The position numbers were made by a program, and so were the translations under genes. From BD2-11 sp965221785 (GTDB taxonomy: Bacteria > Gemmatimonadota > Gemmatimonadetes > Longimicrobiales > Gaopeijiaceae): 64,000 bases of DNA. Positions within the stretch are counted from its first letter, which is position 1, and every line of letters begins with the position of its first letter. The stretch lies in assembly GCA_965221785.1 (NCBI GenBank), contig CBDCSR010000002.1, forward strand, positions 1,240,001-1,304,000. The letters are read 5' to 3'. Below are positions 16,714 to 25,532 of this stretch, one piece after another. The notes under the pieces are model-generated. The model saw only the letters and a list, made by a program, of their open reading frames with translations. It made no database searches and was not told the DNA's origin.

Positions 16714-18315
16714 CTAGCGCGGGATCATCTCCCCCGGCAGCGGCGGAGCGTGCACCGGATCGCGCCGCACCCGGGTCGCCTGCTCGAAGGCGTACCCCAG
16801 CGCAAACAGCCGGGCCTCGCTGAAGGGTCGGCCGAAGAACGAGATCCCGACCGGCAGCCGGTTGCTCGTATAGCCGGCCGGCACGATCAGGTCGGGAAGC
16901 CCGCTCAGGTTGGCCAGGTTGGTCGCGGACGGCGAGGGGTTGGGTGACGAGGAACCCCGGTAGACCCCCGCCTGCCCGGGTCGGGTCGGCGAGGTGGGAT
17001 AGACGATGGCGTCGAGCTTGTTGGCGTCCAGCAGCCCCTCCAGGTTGGCGCGCACCAGCGGCAGGCCGTGGTCGCGCATGGCCGTGTACAGATAGTCGTC
17101 CGGAGTGCCGGCATTCAACTCCTGCTCGAAGAGACTCCAGCGCGTGGGGTTGGGGACGCCCCCCTCCGGCGGGGCAGCCAGGATCTTCCTGGCGCGCTCG
17201 ATCATCTCTTCGAGTGTGCGCGGATATCCCGGCGCCAGGTCGGCGAGGTACGCCGCGATCTGCGGTTTGAACTCGCGCCAGCGGATGGTCTGGTAGTACT
17301 CAGCCTTGGCTTCGAGCAGCCACGGCGGATAGCGCACGTCCACCACCGTCGCCCCGGCGGCGCGCATGGCGTCAAGTCCCGCCTCGATGATCCAGTCGAC
17401 CTCGTCGTCGTAGCCCAGAAAGTCGCGCGCGACGCCGATGCGGGCACCATCCAGCGCGTCTGCGTCCAGGAAGGCGGTGTAGTCGGTCTCGTTGCGCCCC
17501 TCGCTGGCCAGCGTCGCTTCGTCGGCGGGGTCCACGCCCACCATGACGTTCATCATCGCCGCGACGTCGTAGACGTGGCGGGCCATCGGGCCGGCCGTGT
17601 CGAAGGAGAGCGCGAGCGGCACGATGCCGTCCCGGCTGAGCAGCCCGTGTGTGGGCTTGAGTCCGGCGATTCCGTTGGCCGAGGTGGGGCCGCGTACGGA
17701 GCCTCCGGTGTCGGTCCCGATCCCGAGCTGGCCGTAGGAGGCGGCGACGGCCACGCCGGTCCCGCCGGAAGAGCCGGACGGATTGCGGTTCAGGTCGTGC
17801 GGGTTCCGCATCGGGCCGCCGACGGAGCTGAGCTGCACTCCGGAGGCGAACTCGCTCATGTTGACCTTGGCCAGGATGATGGCTCCCGCCTCCCGAAGCT
17901 TGCGCACGATGAAGGCATCGTCGGGCGGAATCGAACCCTTCAGCAGGAGCGATCCCGCGGTGGTGGGCATGTCGTCGGTGTCGACGTTGTCCTTGAGCAG
18001 CACCGGGATGCCGTGCAGCAGGGAGCGGGGGCCCTGGGCGCGTCGCTCCTCGTCCAGGGCACGCGCCCTCTCGAGCGCCCGCGGGTTGAGCGTCAGGATG
18101 GCGTTGAGCTTCGGCCCCCGGTCGTCGTACGCATCGATGCGCGCCAGGTAGAGTTCGACCAGCCGCTCCGAGGTGAGCGAGCCCGCGTCGAAGGCCTCGT
18201 TGATGTCCGCGATGGTGGCTTCGGAAAGCGAAATGGACTGGGCCCCGGCGCCTGCCGGCAGGACGACGGCGGCCAGCCAGACGACGAGCGCGCGGCGGAT
18301 GGAGAAGCGTTTCAT
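16714..18315 (-). CDS. Secreted amidase-signature hydrolase
   Basis: A 533-residue amidase-signature enzyme with an N-terminal signal peptide (about residues 1-25). The Ser-cisSer-Lys triad is complete: K108 in LLKDNVD, S182 in GSSGG and nucleophile S206 in TDTGGSVR. The resemblance to GatA is at the family level only; the signal peptide and the absence of gatB/gatC argue against a role in tRNA amidation. It probably hydrolyses amides or peptides in the envelope. It lies 5 bases downstream of the TonB-plug gene's stop on the same strand. Confidence 0.9.
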   Translation of the reverse strand: MKRFSIRRALVVWLAAVVLPAGAGAQSISLSEATIADINEAFDAGSLTSERLVELYLARIDAYDDRGPKLNAILTLNPRALERARALDEERRAQGPRSLLHGIPVLLKDNVDTDDMPTTAGSLLLKGSIPPDDAFIVRKLREAGAIILAKVNMSEFASGVQLSSVGGPMRNPHDLNRNPSGSSGGTGVAVAASYGQLGIGTDTGGSVRGPTSANGIAGLKPTHGLLSRDGIVPLALSFDTAGPMARHVYDVAAMMNVMVGVDPADEATLASEGRNETDYTAFLDADALDGARIGVARDFLGYDDEVDWIIEAGLDAMRAAGATVVDVRYPPWLLEAKAEYYQTIRWREFKPQIAAYLADLAPGYPRTLEEMIERARKILAAPPEGGVPNPTRWSLFEQELNAGTPDDYLYTAMRDHGLPLVRANLEGLLDANKLDAIVYPTSPTRPGQAGVYRGSSSPNPSPSATNLANLSGLPDLIVPAGYTSNRLPVGISFFGRPFSEARLFALGYAFEQATRVRRDPVHAPPLPGEMIPR

Positions 18316-18320
18316 GGGCC

Positions 18321-19577
18321 TCAGCGGCTGTATCGGAAGAAGCGGTCGGAAATGGTCAGCAGCAACGGCGTGCCCACGGTCATCGTCAGGATGCCGCCGA
18401 TCCGGAGGCCGCTGCTGTCATACTCCGGATCCTCCCCGTGCATCAGCATCACGTATCCGATGGTCGTCGAGATCAGTCCGGCCATGGCGACGTGAAAGAA
18501 GCGGCCACGCGATCGCCGCGTGCTCCCCGAGCGAGTCGCCGCGATGCTGCCGGCGGCGCCGGGCAGGCTCAGCGCGAACACGCCCGTCGCCATCGTAGTC
18601 AGAGCTCCGCACTGGGTGTCGAACTGCGTCCCATGGTCGGTGGATACGGTGCCCACGCACTGCCTCAGGGCCAGATACCCCAGCCCAACGCCCAGCGCGT
18701 TGGCCAGAACCGTGCTCCCGAAGACCTGCGCCGACGGGTGCGACTCCTCCTCCAGCGACCAGTCCCAGCCTCGTCTGGAAGAGGTGCGAAACGGGTTTTG
18801 CCGCTCCGCAAGGCTCGGCAACCGCGACTCGACCAGGAGCGCCCCGCGCGCGCCGCGGTCGCCGTACCGGATCACCGCCTCCAGAGGAGACAGCACTTCG
18901 ACACGTTCGATGTCGTCCAGGGAGAGACTCGAGTAGATCTGCCCGGGATCCGCCACCGCCACCCCGTCGAGGTACACGGCGATCTCGGCGCACTCGCCCG
19001 CTCCGCTGCGCCGATACTCCACGCACAGCCGGTCACCGCCCCTGGAGCCGCCGCGTACGCGTATGCCGGACATGCCGCCGCGCAGCAGATCCCCGAGGTG
19101 CTGGCCGGTGCGGGCCGCCTCCTCGATTTCCTCCACGGGGATCTCGTTGACGCTGAACCCGGAACTGAGACGGCGGCGCTCGACTTCGCTGAGCGCCTCG
19201 ACCACGAGGGGCTCGAACTGGATGGCGCGCGGCGACATGAACACCTCGATCCTGAGGTCCCTGCCCTGCTCTACGCCCACATGCTGCGCGTACTCGCCGT
19301 AGGCGATGTGCTCCATCACCACCACCCGCTCGCCCACCGCGACATCGTCGATGAGGAAGGTGCCGTTCGGGCTCGAAATCTCCTGCAGGATTCCGTCCGG
19401 GACGGTAATGCGGACCACCACCCCTGCAACGGGCTGGAAGGTGTCCTGGTCGAGAATGCGGCCGAAAACGCTGCCCGTGCCCGGCGCCGCTTCGGCATCC
19501 TGGGCGATGGCCGCCGCGGGCAGCAGGAACGGAAGGATCGCGAGCGCGTTCCGGAGCCATCTCGCCAGTGAATTCAC
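18321..19577 (-). CDS. Exported protein with carboxypeptidase-like and TonB-plug domains, no barrel
   Basis: About 418 residues. A signal peptide is followed by a carboxypeptidase-like regulatory domain (about 35-115: SVFGRILDQDTFQPVAGVVV) and a plug-like domain (about 120-245: IPVEEIEEA, YLDGVAVADP, DIERVEVLSPLEAVIRYG). No outer-membrane beta-barrel follows; instead there are several hydrophobic stretches near the C-terminus. Such barrel-less plugs are common near SusC-type proteins but their role is unclear. I chose the GTG at 19577, which starts the signal peptide and has GGGAG just upstream; longer in-frame starts lack a signal. Confidence 0.65.
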   Translation of the reverse strand: MNSLARWLRNALAILPFLLPAAAIAQDAEAAPGTGSVFGRILDQDTFQPVAGVVVRITVPDGILQEISSPNGTFLIDDVAVGERVVVMEHIAYGEYAQHVGVEQGRDLRIEVFMSPRAIQFEPLVVEALSEVERRRLSSGFSVNEIPVEEIEEAARTGQHLGDLLRGGMSGIRVRGGSRGGDRLCVEYRRSGAGECAEIAVYLDGVAVADPGQIYSSLSLDDIERVEVLSPLEAVIRYGDRGARGALLVESRLPSLAERQNPFRTSSRRGWDWSLEEESHPSAQVFGSTVLANALGVGLGYLALRQCVGTVSTDHGTQFDTQCGALTTMATGVFALSLPGAAGSIAATRSGSTRRSRGRFFHVAMAGLISTTIGYVMLMHGEDPEYDSSGLRIGGILTMTVGTPLLLTISDRFFRYSR

Positions 19578-19654
19578 TGCCTCTCCCGTTGATTGCGACG
19601 GCGGAATCGCCGCCCGGCAATGTAGGGCCGCGTCCCGGCCCCCAAAAGGTGGCA

Positions 19655-20791
19655 CTAAAAGATGTTGGCCTCGACGGGGATGTCCTCATCGAAGCGATCG
19701 TGGCGGAAGGCGGCCACGTCGACGGTGTGCGCCTCGCCGTCCGCGATCAGTTCCGACACGGCGAGCCCGGTGGCCGGGGCGTGCATGATCCCGTGCCCGG
19801 AGAAGCCGCACGCGTCGATCCACCCGCGGGCCCCCGGATTGAAGCCGATGATCGGGCTGTTGTCCGGGGTGACGCCGTAGTACCCCCACCAGCTCCCCCG
19901 GCGGTCGACCCCGAGGTCCGCCCACCAGGGGAAGCGCTCGACGCCTGTGAGGAAGACATGCTCGAGCCAGTCCCAGTTCACTCCCTCGGTGAAGCCGTAC
20001 GCCTGGGTGAGGTCGTCCAGGCCGAAGAGGACGCGGTCGCCTTCGCTGCGCAGGTAGACACCGGTGGCGAGGTCGATGGTCAGGGGATAGGTGCGGGTGT
20101 CGCGCACGGGCGCGCTGAGGAAGATGTTGATGCGCTTCGGTCCCACGGGGAGGCGCAGCCCGGCAAGCTCCGCGACCGTGCCCGACCACGCGCCCGCGGC
20201 GTTCACGAAGTGCGCGCACGGGAAGACTTCGCCGCCGCACTCGACCCGCCACCCCTTCCCTTCCGCCCTCACTCCGGTCACGGGGGACGAGAACCGGTAA
20301 CGCACCCCCAGTTCGCGGCCCATCGCCACCCAGGCATGTGTGGCCATGTGTGGATCGATCACCCCGTCCCACGGCCCGTAGGTGGTGCCCGCCAGCCCCT
20401 CCGTCTCGAAGTCCACGTAGCGTTGCGCCTCCACCGGGTCGACCACCTCGACGGGCGCTCCCAGGCTCTTCTGCAGCGCGACCGACTCCAGGTGTCGCTC
20501 CCACTTGTTGTGGGGGACCAGCAGCAGGTAGCCGATGTCCCGGTAGCCGACCTCGTGTCCGTGGCGCTCCGGGAATTCCCGGTACACGGGCAGGGAATAC
20601 ATCGAGAGCCCGATGTTCGCGGCGGTGGTGAACTGCACGCGCACGCCGGCAGCGCTTCTGCCGGTCGAGCCCATGGCGGGCGCCACGTCCATCTCGGCCA
20701 CCAGCACGCGCAACCCGCGGCGGGCCAGATACCAGGCGCAGGAGGCGCCCATGATGCCGGCGCCGGCGATGACGACGTCGGGGTTCTTCAA
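19655..20791 (-). CDS. FAD-dependent amine oxidoreductase (DAO family)
   Basis: A 378-residue flavoprotein of the glycine/sarcosine/D-amino-acid oxidase group. The dinucleotide fold is plain at the start (VVIAGAGIMGASCAWYLA) and the C-terminal FAD-binding segment is present (GWIDACGFSGHGIMHAPA). It lacks the aminomethyltransferase domain of dimethylglycine dehydrogenase and is close in length to monomeric sarcosine oxidase. The exact amine is unknown. Its ATG overlaps the stop of the M23 peptidase gene by ATGA, so the two are translated together. Confidence 0.87.
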   Translation of the reverse strand: MKNPDVVIAGAGIMGASCAWYLARRGLRVLVAEMDVAPAMGSTGRSAAGVRVQFTTAANIGLSMYSLPVYREFPERHGHEVGYRDIGYLLLVPHNKWERHLESVALQKSLGAPVEVVDPVEAQRYVDFETEGLAGTTYGPWDGVIDPHMATHAWVAMGRELGVRYRFSSPVTGVRAEGKGWRVECGGEVFPCAHFVNAAGAWSGTVAELAGLRLPVGPKRINIFLSAPVRDTRTYPLTIDLATGVYLRSEGDRVLFGLDDLTQAYGFTEGVNWDWLEHVFLTGVERFPWWADLGVDRRGSWWGYYGVTPDNSPIIGFNPGARGWIDACGFSGHGIMHAPATGLAVSELIADGEAHTVDVAAFRHDRFDEDIPVEANIF

Positions 20792-21783
20792 ATGCCGGGC
20801 AGCGCCAGCAGGCTGCGGGGATCAACGCTGGTGGTGCCGTAGCGCACCACCCAGTGCAGGTGCGGGCCGGTGACCCGGCCGGTGGTTCCGACCAGCCCGA
20901 TGGGGGTCCCGGCGGTGACCGTGTCGCCCGCCTCCACCAGCTGCCCGCTCAGGTGGAAGTAGCCGGTCAACAGCCCGGCGCCGTGGTTCAGGTAGACGAT
21001 GTCGCCGGCCAGCAGGAAGCCGTCCACCAGCGCCACCACCCCGTCGGCGGGGGCGCGCACCGTGTCACCGGGGGCCCCGGCCAGATCGAGGCCCATGTGG
21101 CGGCTGGAAATCTGCCCGTTGTACTCGCGGCCAGTGCCGAAGCCGCTGGTCACGCGGGAGTCGCGCGGAAGCACCACCTCGGGACCCCACAGCCGCGGGG
21201 TCTCGTGCGCTTCGCGCGCCACCTGGTTGGCCTTGGCCTGGTCGCTCCGCAGCCGCGCCTGGTCCTCTTCGTTCAGCGGCGACCCGAAGCGCGGCGCCAC
21301 CGTCAGGCGCTCGTGCTCGTACTCCCCTTCCACGATCGCGATGCGCAGCGAGTCGGTCTGGGTGCGGCCGTCCGCGTAGCTCGCCGTAACCCAGGCGTCG
21401 ATGGAATCCGTGGCCCCGATGGGCACCGGCGCCAGGCTCACCAGCACCATATCGGCGACTGTCTCTTCGCTCTCGGCCGGTGCCGGCGCCGGGCTCTCCG
21501 CCACAGGACCTGCCGGCTGGAAGTGCAGCTCCTCGCCGCCGGCCTCTCCCGTGGCCGCCACCATCCCGTCGACGACCGGCGCCGCCACGCGTATGAGGAA
21601 GAGATGGCCCTGAACGGGCGGGGCCGGCTCCCAGCGCACCTCGACCGGCGCCAGCTCCGGCAGCGGTGGCTCCCGGAAGCTGAGAAACAGCAGCCCCAGC
21701 ACCCCGGTCAGCAGCAGCCCCGCGAGCCCGGCCCACACGCCGCGGTGGGTCCTCTTCCTCCGGTTGGGTACGGCCATCGGCAT
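20788..21783 (-). CDS. Membrane-anchored M23-family peptidase
   Basis: About 331 residues: a short positively charged cytoplasmic end, one membrane segment (about residues 15-37), a Pro/Ala-rich periplasmic region and a C-terminal LytM/M23 domain (about 215-325). The zinc site is HMGLD and HLHW. It would cut peptide cross-links in peptidoglycan or activate amidases. I chose the ATG at 21783 because a GGA/GGGG-rich site precedes it and the longer frame would run into the tRNA gene. It follows tRNA-Lys closely and overlaps the DAO gene by 4 bases. Confidence 0.85.
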   Translation of the reverse strand: MPMAVPNRRKRTHRGVWAGLAGLLLTGVLGLLFLSFREPPLPELAPVEVRWEPAPPVQGHLFLIRVAAPVVDGMVAATGEAGGEELHFQPAGPVAESPAPAPAESEETVADMVLVSLAPVPIGATDSIDAWVTASYADGRTQTDSLRIAIVEGEYEHERLTVAPRFGSPLNEEDQARLRSDQAKANQVAREAHETPRLWGPEVVLPRDSRVTSGFGTGREYNGQISSRHMGLDLAGAPGDTVRAPADGVVALVDGFLLAGDIVYLNHGAGLLTGYFHLSGQLVEAGDTVTAGTPIGLVGTTGRVTGPHLHWVVRYGTTSVDPRSLLALPGI

Positions 21784-21845
21784 CCCCTGTCCTTTCCTCG
21801 CCTGTCCTTCCGGCCGCGTCCCCCTCCGCGCGGCGTCTTCTCCCA

Positions 21846-21918
<73 letters not shown>

Positions 21919-21956
21919 GACCGCAATAATACATGGCAGCCCGCCCTCCGAGCCAT

Positions 21957-22631
21957 CTACACCGACGTGGCCGGCGCTGCGGTCCCTCGCCCCATGCCAA
22001 GCTCCAGCTGCTCCAGCCCGAAGGTCATGCGGTGATGGGGAGTGGGGCCGAAACGCCGGATGGCGGCGCGGTGTTCCTCCGTGCCGTACCCCATGTTCCG
22101 GTCCCAGCCGTACTCGGGGTACCGGCGCGCGAGGCGGATCATGAGCCGGTCGCGGCACACCTTGGCCACGATCGAAGCACAGGCGATCGAGTGCACCAGA
22201 CCATCGCCGCCCACCACGGCTTCGTGCTCCCAGGGAAGGTCGCGCACCGGCAGGCCGTCCACTACGACGTGGTCGGGCCGCCTCGGCAGGCGGCGAATCG
22301 CCCGCTCCATGGCACGCGCCGTCGCCCGCAGGATGTTGATGCCGTCGATTTCGCGCGCGGACGCCGCTCCCACGGTCACGGCGACGGCCTGCTCCCGAAC
22401 GCGCCGTGCCACCTCCTCCCGTTCCTCCCGCGAGACCCGCTTCGAGTCGTCCGCCCCCTCAACGCCGAGGTCCCGGGGCAAAACCACGGCAGCGGCCATC
22501 ACCGGACCCGCCAGCGGCCCACGACCCGCTTCGTCCACTCCCGCGACGCCGAAAAGACCGCGGCTCCAGAACCCGCGCTCGTAGTCGAGCGGGATCCGGA
22601 GCCCCGAATCAACATTCTGTTCCGGCGTCAT
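21957..22631 (-). CDS. rnhB: Ribonuclease HII
   Basis: A 224-residue enzyme that nicks the RNA strand of RNA-DNA hybrids and removes misincorporated ribonucleotides. The type-2 signature GVDEAGRGPLAGP gives D33 and E34. The DDSK motif and the CASIVAKVCRD helix supply the other conserved positions. It is placed 13 bases after rplS, the standard neighbour, and just ahead of tRNA-Lys. Confidence 0.96.
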   Translation of the reverse strand: MTPEQNVDSGLRIPLDYERGFWSRGLFGVAGVDEAGRGPLAGPVMAAAVVLPRDLGVEGADDSKRVSREEREEVARRVREQAVAVTVGAASAREIDGINILRATARAMERAIRRLPRRPDHVVVDGLPVRDLPWEHEAVVGGDGLVHSIACASIVAKVCRDRLMIRLARRYPEYGWDRNMGYGTEEHRAAIRRFGPTPHHRMTFGLEQLELGMGRGTAAPATSV

Positions 22632-22644
22632 CGCCGGCGTGGCG

Positions 22645-22995
22645 TCAGCGGGTGCGCTTCTCTGGAATGCGCGCCGCTTTTCCTCGCAAGCCGCGCAAAT
22701 AGTAGAGCTTGGCCCGCCGCACGCGCCCCCGCCGCACTATTTCGACCCCCTCGATCCAGGGCGACAGGTAGGGGAAGATGCGCTCCACTCCGATACCGCC
22801 GGAGATCTTGCGCACTGTGAAGGTCTCGCCCATGCCCCCGCCGCGCCGGGCGATACACACGCCCTCGAAGACCTGGATGCGCTCCTTGCGGCCCTCCCGA
22901 ACCCGGTAGCGCACGCGTACCGTGTCGCCCGCGCCGAAGTCCGGAAGGTCGGTGCGCACATGCTCCCTGTCGAGTTCCTGCAGCAGATCGGCCAT
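22645..22995 (-). CDS. rplS: 50S ribosomal protein L19
   Basis: A 116-residue ribosomal protein of normal length, located at the 30S-50S interface. Family segments are visible: DTVRVRYRVREG, ERIQVFEGVCIARRGGG, FTVRKIS and the C-terminal RRAKLYYLRGLRGKAARI. A strong AGGAGG lies 6 bases before the ATG. In most bacteria rplS follows trmD directly; here about 6 kb of SusC/SusD and lipoprotein genes separate them. The 164 bases upstream therefore probably hold its own promoter. Confidence 0.97.
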   Translation of the reverse strand: MADLLQELDREHVRTDLPDFGAGDTVRVRYRVREGRKERIQVFEGVCIARRGGGMGETFTVRKISGGIGVERIFPYLSPWIEGVEIVRRGRVRRAKLYYLRGLRGKAARIPEKRTR

Positions 22996-23159
22996 GGTCC
23001 ACCTCCTCAGGCGCTGTTCGGCCGAGAAGCGTTATCGGTTTTGTCGCGGTTGCACCCCAGGGGAGGCGTCCCCCGTGCAGCATTAAAAGCTAACGCGAGC
23101 CGATTCATCCGTGAAGGCCGGGGTCCGAACGCCTCGGCGCGAGCATGGAGGTTTGACCG

Positions 23160-23681
23160 CTAGCGCCCGAACAATCTCCCGAGCGCGCCGACGCCGACGG
23201 CGAGGCCCGCGGTGAAGCTCTGGGTGCCGCCCTCGCCGGGTCGGTCCCCGGCTTCCCCGCCTTCGACTCCGAGGGCGGCAAGGGCCAGTCCCGCGGTTCC
23301 GGCGGCCACTGCAACGCCGAGCACAACGCTCCGCGCCCTCGAGAACTCCCGCACCTCGATGCTCGCGAGACCGTCGCGGGCCACCTGCAGGGTGTCGTAC
23401 TGCACGACCTCGCGGAAGGCGCCGATCACCTGACGGTTGCTGGCCTCGAACGAGATGGTATCGCCGAAGCTGATGATCAGCCCCTCGATGGCAACCGTCT
23501 CCGGCGGCGAGTTGGGATCGACGATCGCGGACCGGATCGGCACGCGCAGCCGGGCCACGGAGCCGACCGGCGCCTCCTCCACCAGACGGTAGGTGTAGCA
23601 GCCGGAAAGGAGTGGCATGCCGCAAACCAGAGACGCCAGGAGCATGCGGCGCAACGCGCCGAACGGGTCAGAATGCCACAT
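23160..23681 (-). CDS. Putative lipoprotein of unknown function
   Basis: About 173 residues, with a signal peptide ending in the lipobox LLSGC. The mature part starts with a strand-rich region (residues about 40-120) and then has glycine/alanine-rich hydrophobic segments. No family is recognised. Its predicted start overlaps the end of the preceding lipoprotein gene by 14 bases, so the two are probably co-expressed. The start is uncertain: an internal ATG 12 codons on would also leave an intact signal peptide. Confidence 0.6.
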   Translation of the reverse strand: MWHSDPFGALRRMLLASLVCGMPLLSGCYTYRLVEEAPVGSVARLRVPIRSAIVDPNSPPETVAIEGLIISFGDTISFEASNRQVIGAFREVVQYDTLQVARDGLASIEVREFSRARSVVLGVAVAAGTAGLALAALGVEGGEAGDRPGEGGTQSFTAGLAVGVGALGRLFGR

Positions 23682-24129
23682 CGATATCACGCGTAAGCAA
23701 CTGGTTGAAGGCGTATACGAAGTGCCAGGGATCACCGGGGTAAATGCCACCCGATTCGTTCAAGAGGTTGCGGTCGTCCACGTCCACGATCACGTGGACA
23801 TCGATGGGCTCGGAGCCCAGTGACTCCGCCTGCACGAACCAGCGACGATCGATCGAAATATCGATCACCCTGTCGAACGGGATCTCGTGAAGGATCGTGT
23901 CGGACCTGACTACCTGCACCCTCGTAACTCCGATGTCGTTCACACCGGCCACGAACTGCGTCGAGTAGATGACCCGCAACTGCTGGCCCGCCTCGCCGTT
24001 CATCTCGAAGAAGATGTTGCGAGGCGTCGGGTCGTCGAAGATATCGCAACCCGAGACTGCGACCAGCGCAACGGCGACGAGCAGCTTCTTCACTGTGGAT
24101 GCGCGACTCACGGCAGAAATGGGTGACAC
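23668..24129 (-). CDS. Putative lipoprotein downstream of SusD
   Basis: About 153 residues from a GTG start. A signal segment VKKLLVAVALVAVSGCD gives a clear lipobox; the true start may be the GTG at 24093, directly before it. The mature part is mostly beta-strand (QQLRVIYSTQF, VTRVQVV, IDVHVIVDVDD). No family recognised. It is separated from susD by a strong hairpin, so it may be transcribed at a lower level than the SusCD pair. Confidence 0.6.
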   Translation of the reverse strand: MSPISAVSRASTVKKLLVAVALVAVSGCDIFDDPTPRNIFFEMNGEAGQQLRVIYSTQFVAGVNDIGVTRVQVVRSDTILHEIPFDRVIDISIDRRWFVQAESLGSEPIDVHVIVDVDDRNLLNESGGIYPGDPWHFVYAFNQLLTRDIDVAF

Positions 24130-24150
24130 CGGCGAAGAACGGAAGCGGTG

Positions 24151-24179
24151 GGGGCACCCCGCGCGAGACGGGGTGCCCC
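24151..24179 (-). terminator. Hairpin terminator after susD
   Basis: A perfect 10-base inverted repeat, GGGGCACCCC (24151-24160) and GGGGTGCCCC (24170-24179), with a 9-base loop, 9 bases beyond the susD stop. The downstream strand is only mildly T-rich, so read-through into the two lipoprotein genes is possible. Confidence 0.65.
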
Positions 24180-24187
24180 ACCTTGTC

Positions 24188-25516
24188 TCAACCGCCGCAG
24201 CCCAGCCCGTTCAGGTGGCAGTTGGCCCTGATCTCGATGATCGAGATCGGGAGCATGGTACCGGGGCTCCCCGAGGCGGCGGAAGCACCCTGCCACTTCG
24301 GATCCTTGATCCCCCAGCGGTACATGTCCGCCAGCCGCAGGCCTTGCAGCATCACGTTCACACGGCGCGTGTGCTGGAGCATCTCCATTTCGGAGATCTG
24401 ACCGTCGTACGGCGTGAGGCCGTCAAGTGCGCGAATGTGGTTGATATGCGTCGCAAAAGCGCTCGAGTCCATGCTCTTGAGCGCGTTCTCGGCCAGAATC
24501 AGATGCATCATCCGGGCCGAGGCCAGCGTCAATGGCGGATAGATGCCGCCCTTGTCCAGGTAGCTGCCGCCCTTCCACTGGTTCAGCCACTTGATGACCG
24601 CCGGATCGTCGACGCCGTCGATGGGATCCTGCAGCGCGATGCCGTTGATGTCGTTCTGGTCGTCCACGGTCGCGATCGACAGGTCGATCTGGTTCTCCTT
24701 GCGGTCGTTGACCCAGGAGGCCATGGAGTTGGACCGGCTGGCGCTCGAGAACGTCAGGTTGAAGGTCCAGTCCGCGGCGACGTTGGCAAGCACGTCAGCG
24801 GCGTCCGCGCCGGCCTCGCTGGACGACACCAGCCCGTCCCCTGAGGGCGACGGGTTGATCACGTCCCAGATCGCCCGGGACTGACGGGCGCGCGCCCGCA
24901 GGGCCTTGGCCTGGAGCGCCATGTCGGTGGCCCCGACCTCGTTGAAGCCGGAAATGGCGGTTGAAAACCTCTCGATCGCACCGTCCAGGACCTGATACAT
25001 GTTGTCGGGCCCGATGGGGGCGCCGCTCTCCGTCTTGTCCGAGAACGCGAAGTCCTCCTGGATCTCGCCGATCACCATGTACATGATGCCCGAGTAGAGG
25101 TACGCGCGGGCCAGGTCGGTCTTGATCCCGGTGGAGGGGTTGCTGCCATGGTGCTCGTTGAGGATTTCGATCGCCTCGTCGCTCATCCACCGCCCCTGTC
25201 CCATGGCGGGGAACGGGCCGTCGATGAACTCGTTCAGCGGGTCGTCCACGAAGCCCAGATCGAGCGAAAGCCAGGCGTCCCTGGACCCGATCCAGCGCAT
25301 CTCGTCGGAAGCGACCAGGTACGGCTGCCAGGACTGGGAAACAGACGACGAGACGAGGGTGAGCGACCCGTTGACCACCGCGGAGGCCGCGGCTTCCGAA
25401 CGGATGTCCTCCTCAACGAGGCTGTTGGGGTTGTTGACGTCCAGGATGTCGCAACCTCCGAGCGCGAACGCGACCAGAAGGGGTGCGACCCAAGCCTTGA
25501 TGTTTCGGTTCTTCAT
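24188..25516 (-). CDS. SusD/RagB-family nutrient-binding outer-membrane lipoprotein
   Basis: A 442-residue surface lipoprotein with signal and lipobox FALGGCD, followed by the typical SusD start CDILDVNNPNSL. Helical TPR-like segments (ARAYLYSGIMYMVIGE, MALQAKALRARARQS) support the fold. SusD proteins cap the SusC channel and bind the incoming ligand. It is shorter than sugar-binding SusD of Bacteroides, as in many Gemmatimonadota members. The ligand is unknown, as no glycoside hydrolase sits beside it. Only 16 bases separate it from susC. Confidence 0.88.
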   Translation of the reverse strand: MKNRNIKAWVAPLLVAFALGGCDILDVNNPNSLVEEDIRSEAAASAVVNGSLTLVSSSVSQSWQPYLVASDEMRWIGSRDAWLSLDLGFVDDPLNEFIDGPFPAMGQGRWMSDEAIEILNEHHGSNPSTGIKTDLARAYLYSGIMYMVIGEIQEDFAFSDKTESGAPIGPDNMYQVLDGAIERFSTAISGFNEVGATDMALQAKALRARARQSRAIWDVINPSPSGDGLVSSSEAGADAADVLANVAADWTFNLTFSSASRSNSMASWVNDRKENQIDLSIATVDDQNDINGIALQDPIDGVDDPAVIKWLNQWKGGSYLDKGGIYPPLTLASARMMHLILAENALKSMDSSAFATHINHIRALDGLTPYDGQISEMEMLQHTRRVNVMLQGLRLADMYRWGIKDPKWQGASAASGSPGTMLPISIIEIRANCHLNGLGCGG

Positions 25517-25532
25517 GAGTCTCTCTCCTGGA

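Noticed and set aside
16714..18315. Calling the secreted amidase gatA
   Set aside because: It has a signal peptide and no gatB or gatC nearby; only the catalytic family is shared.
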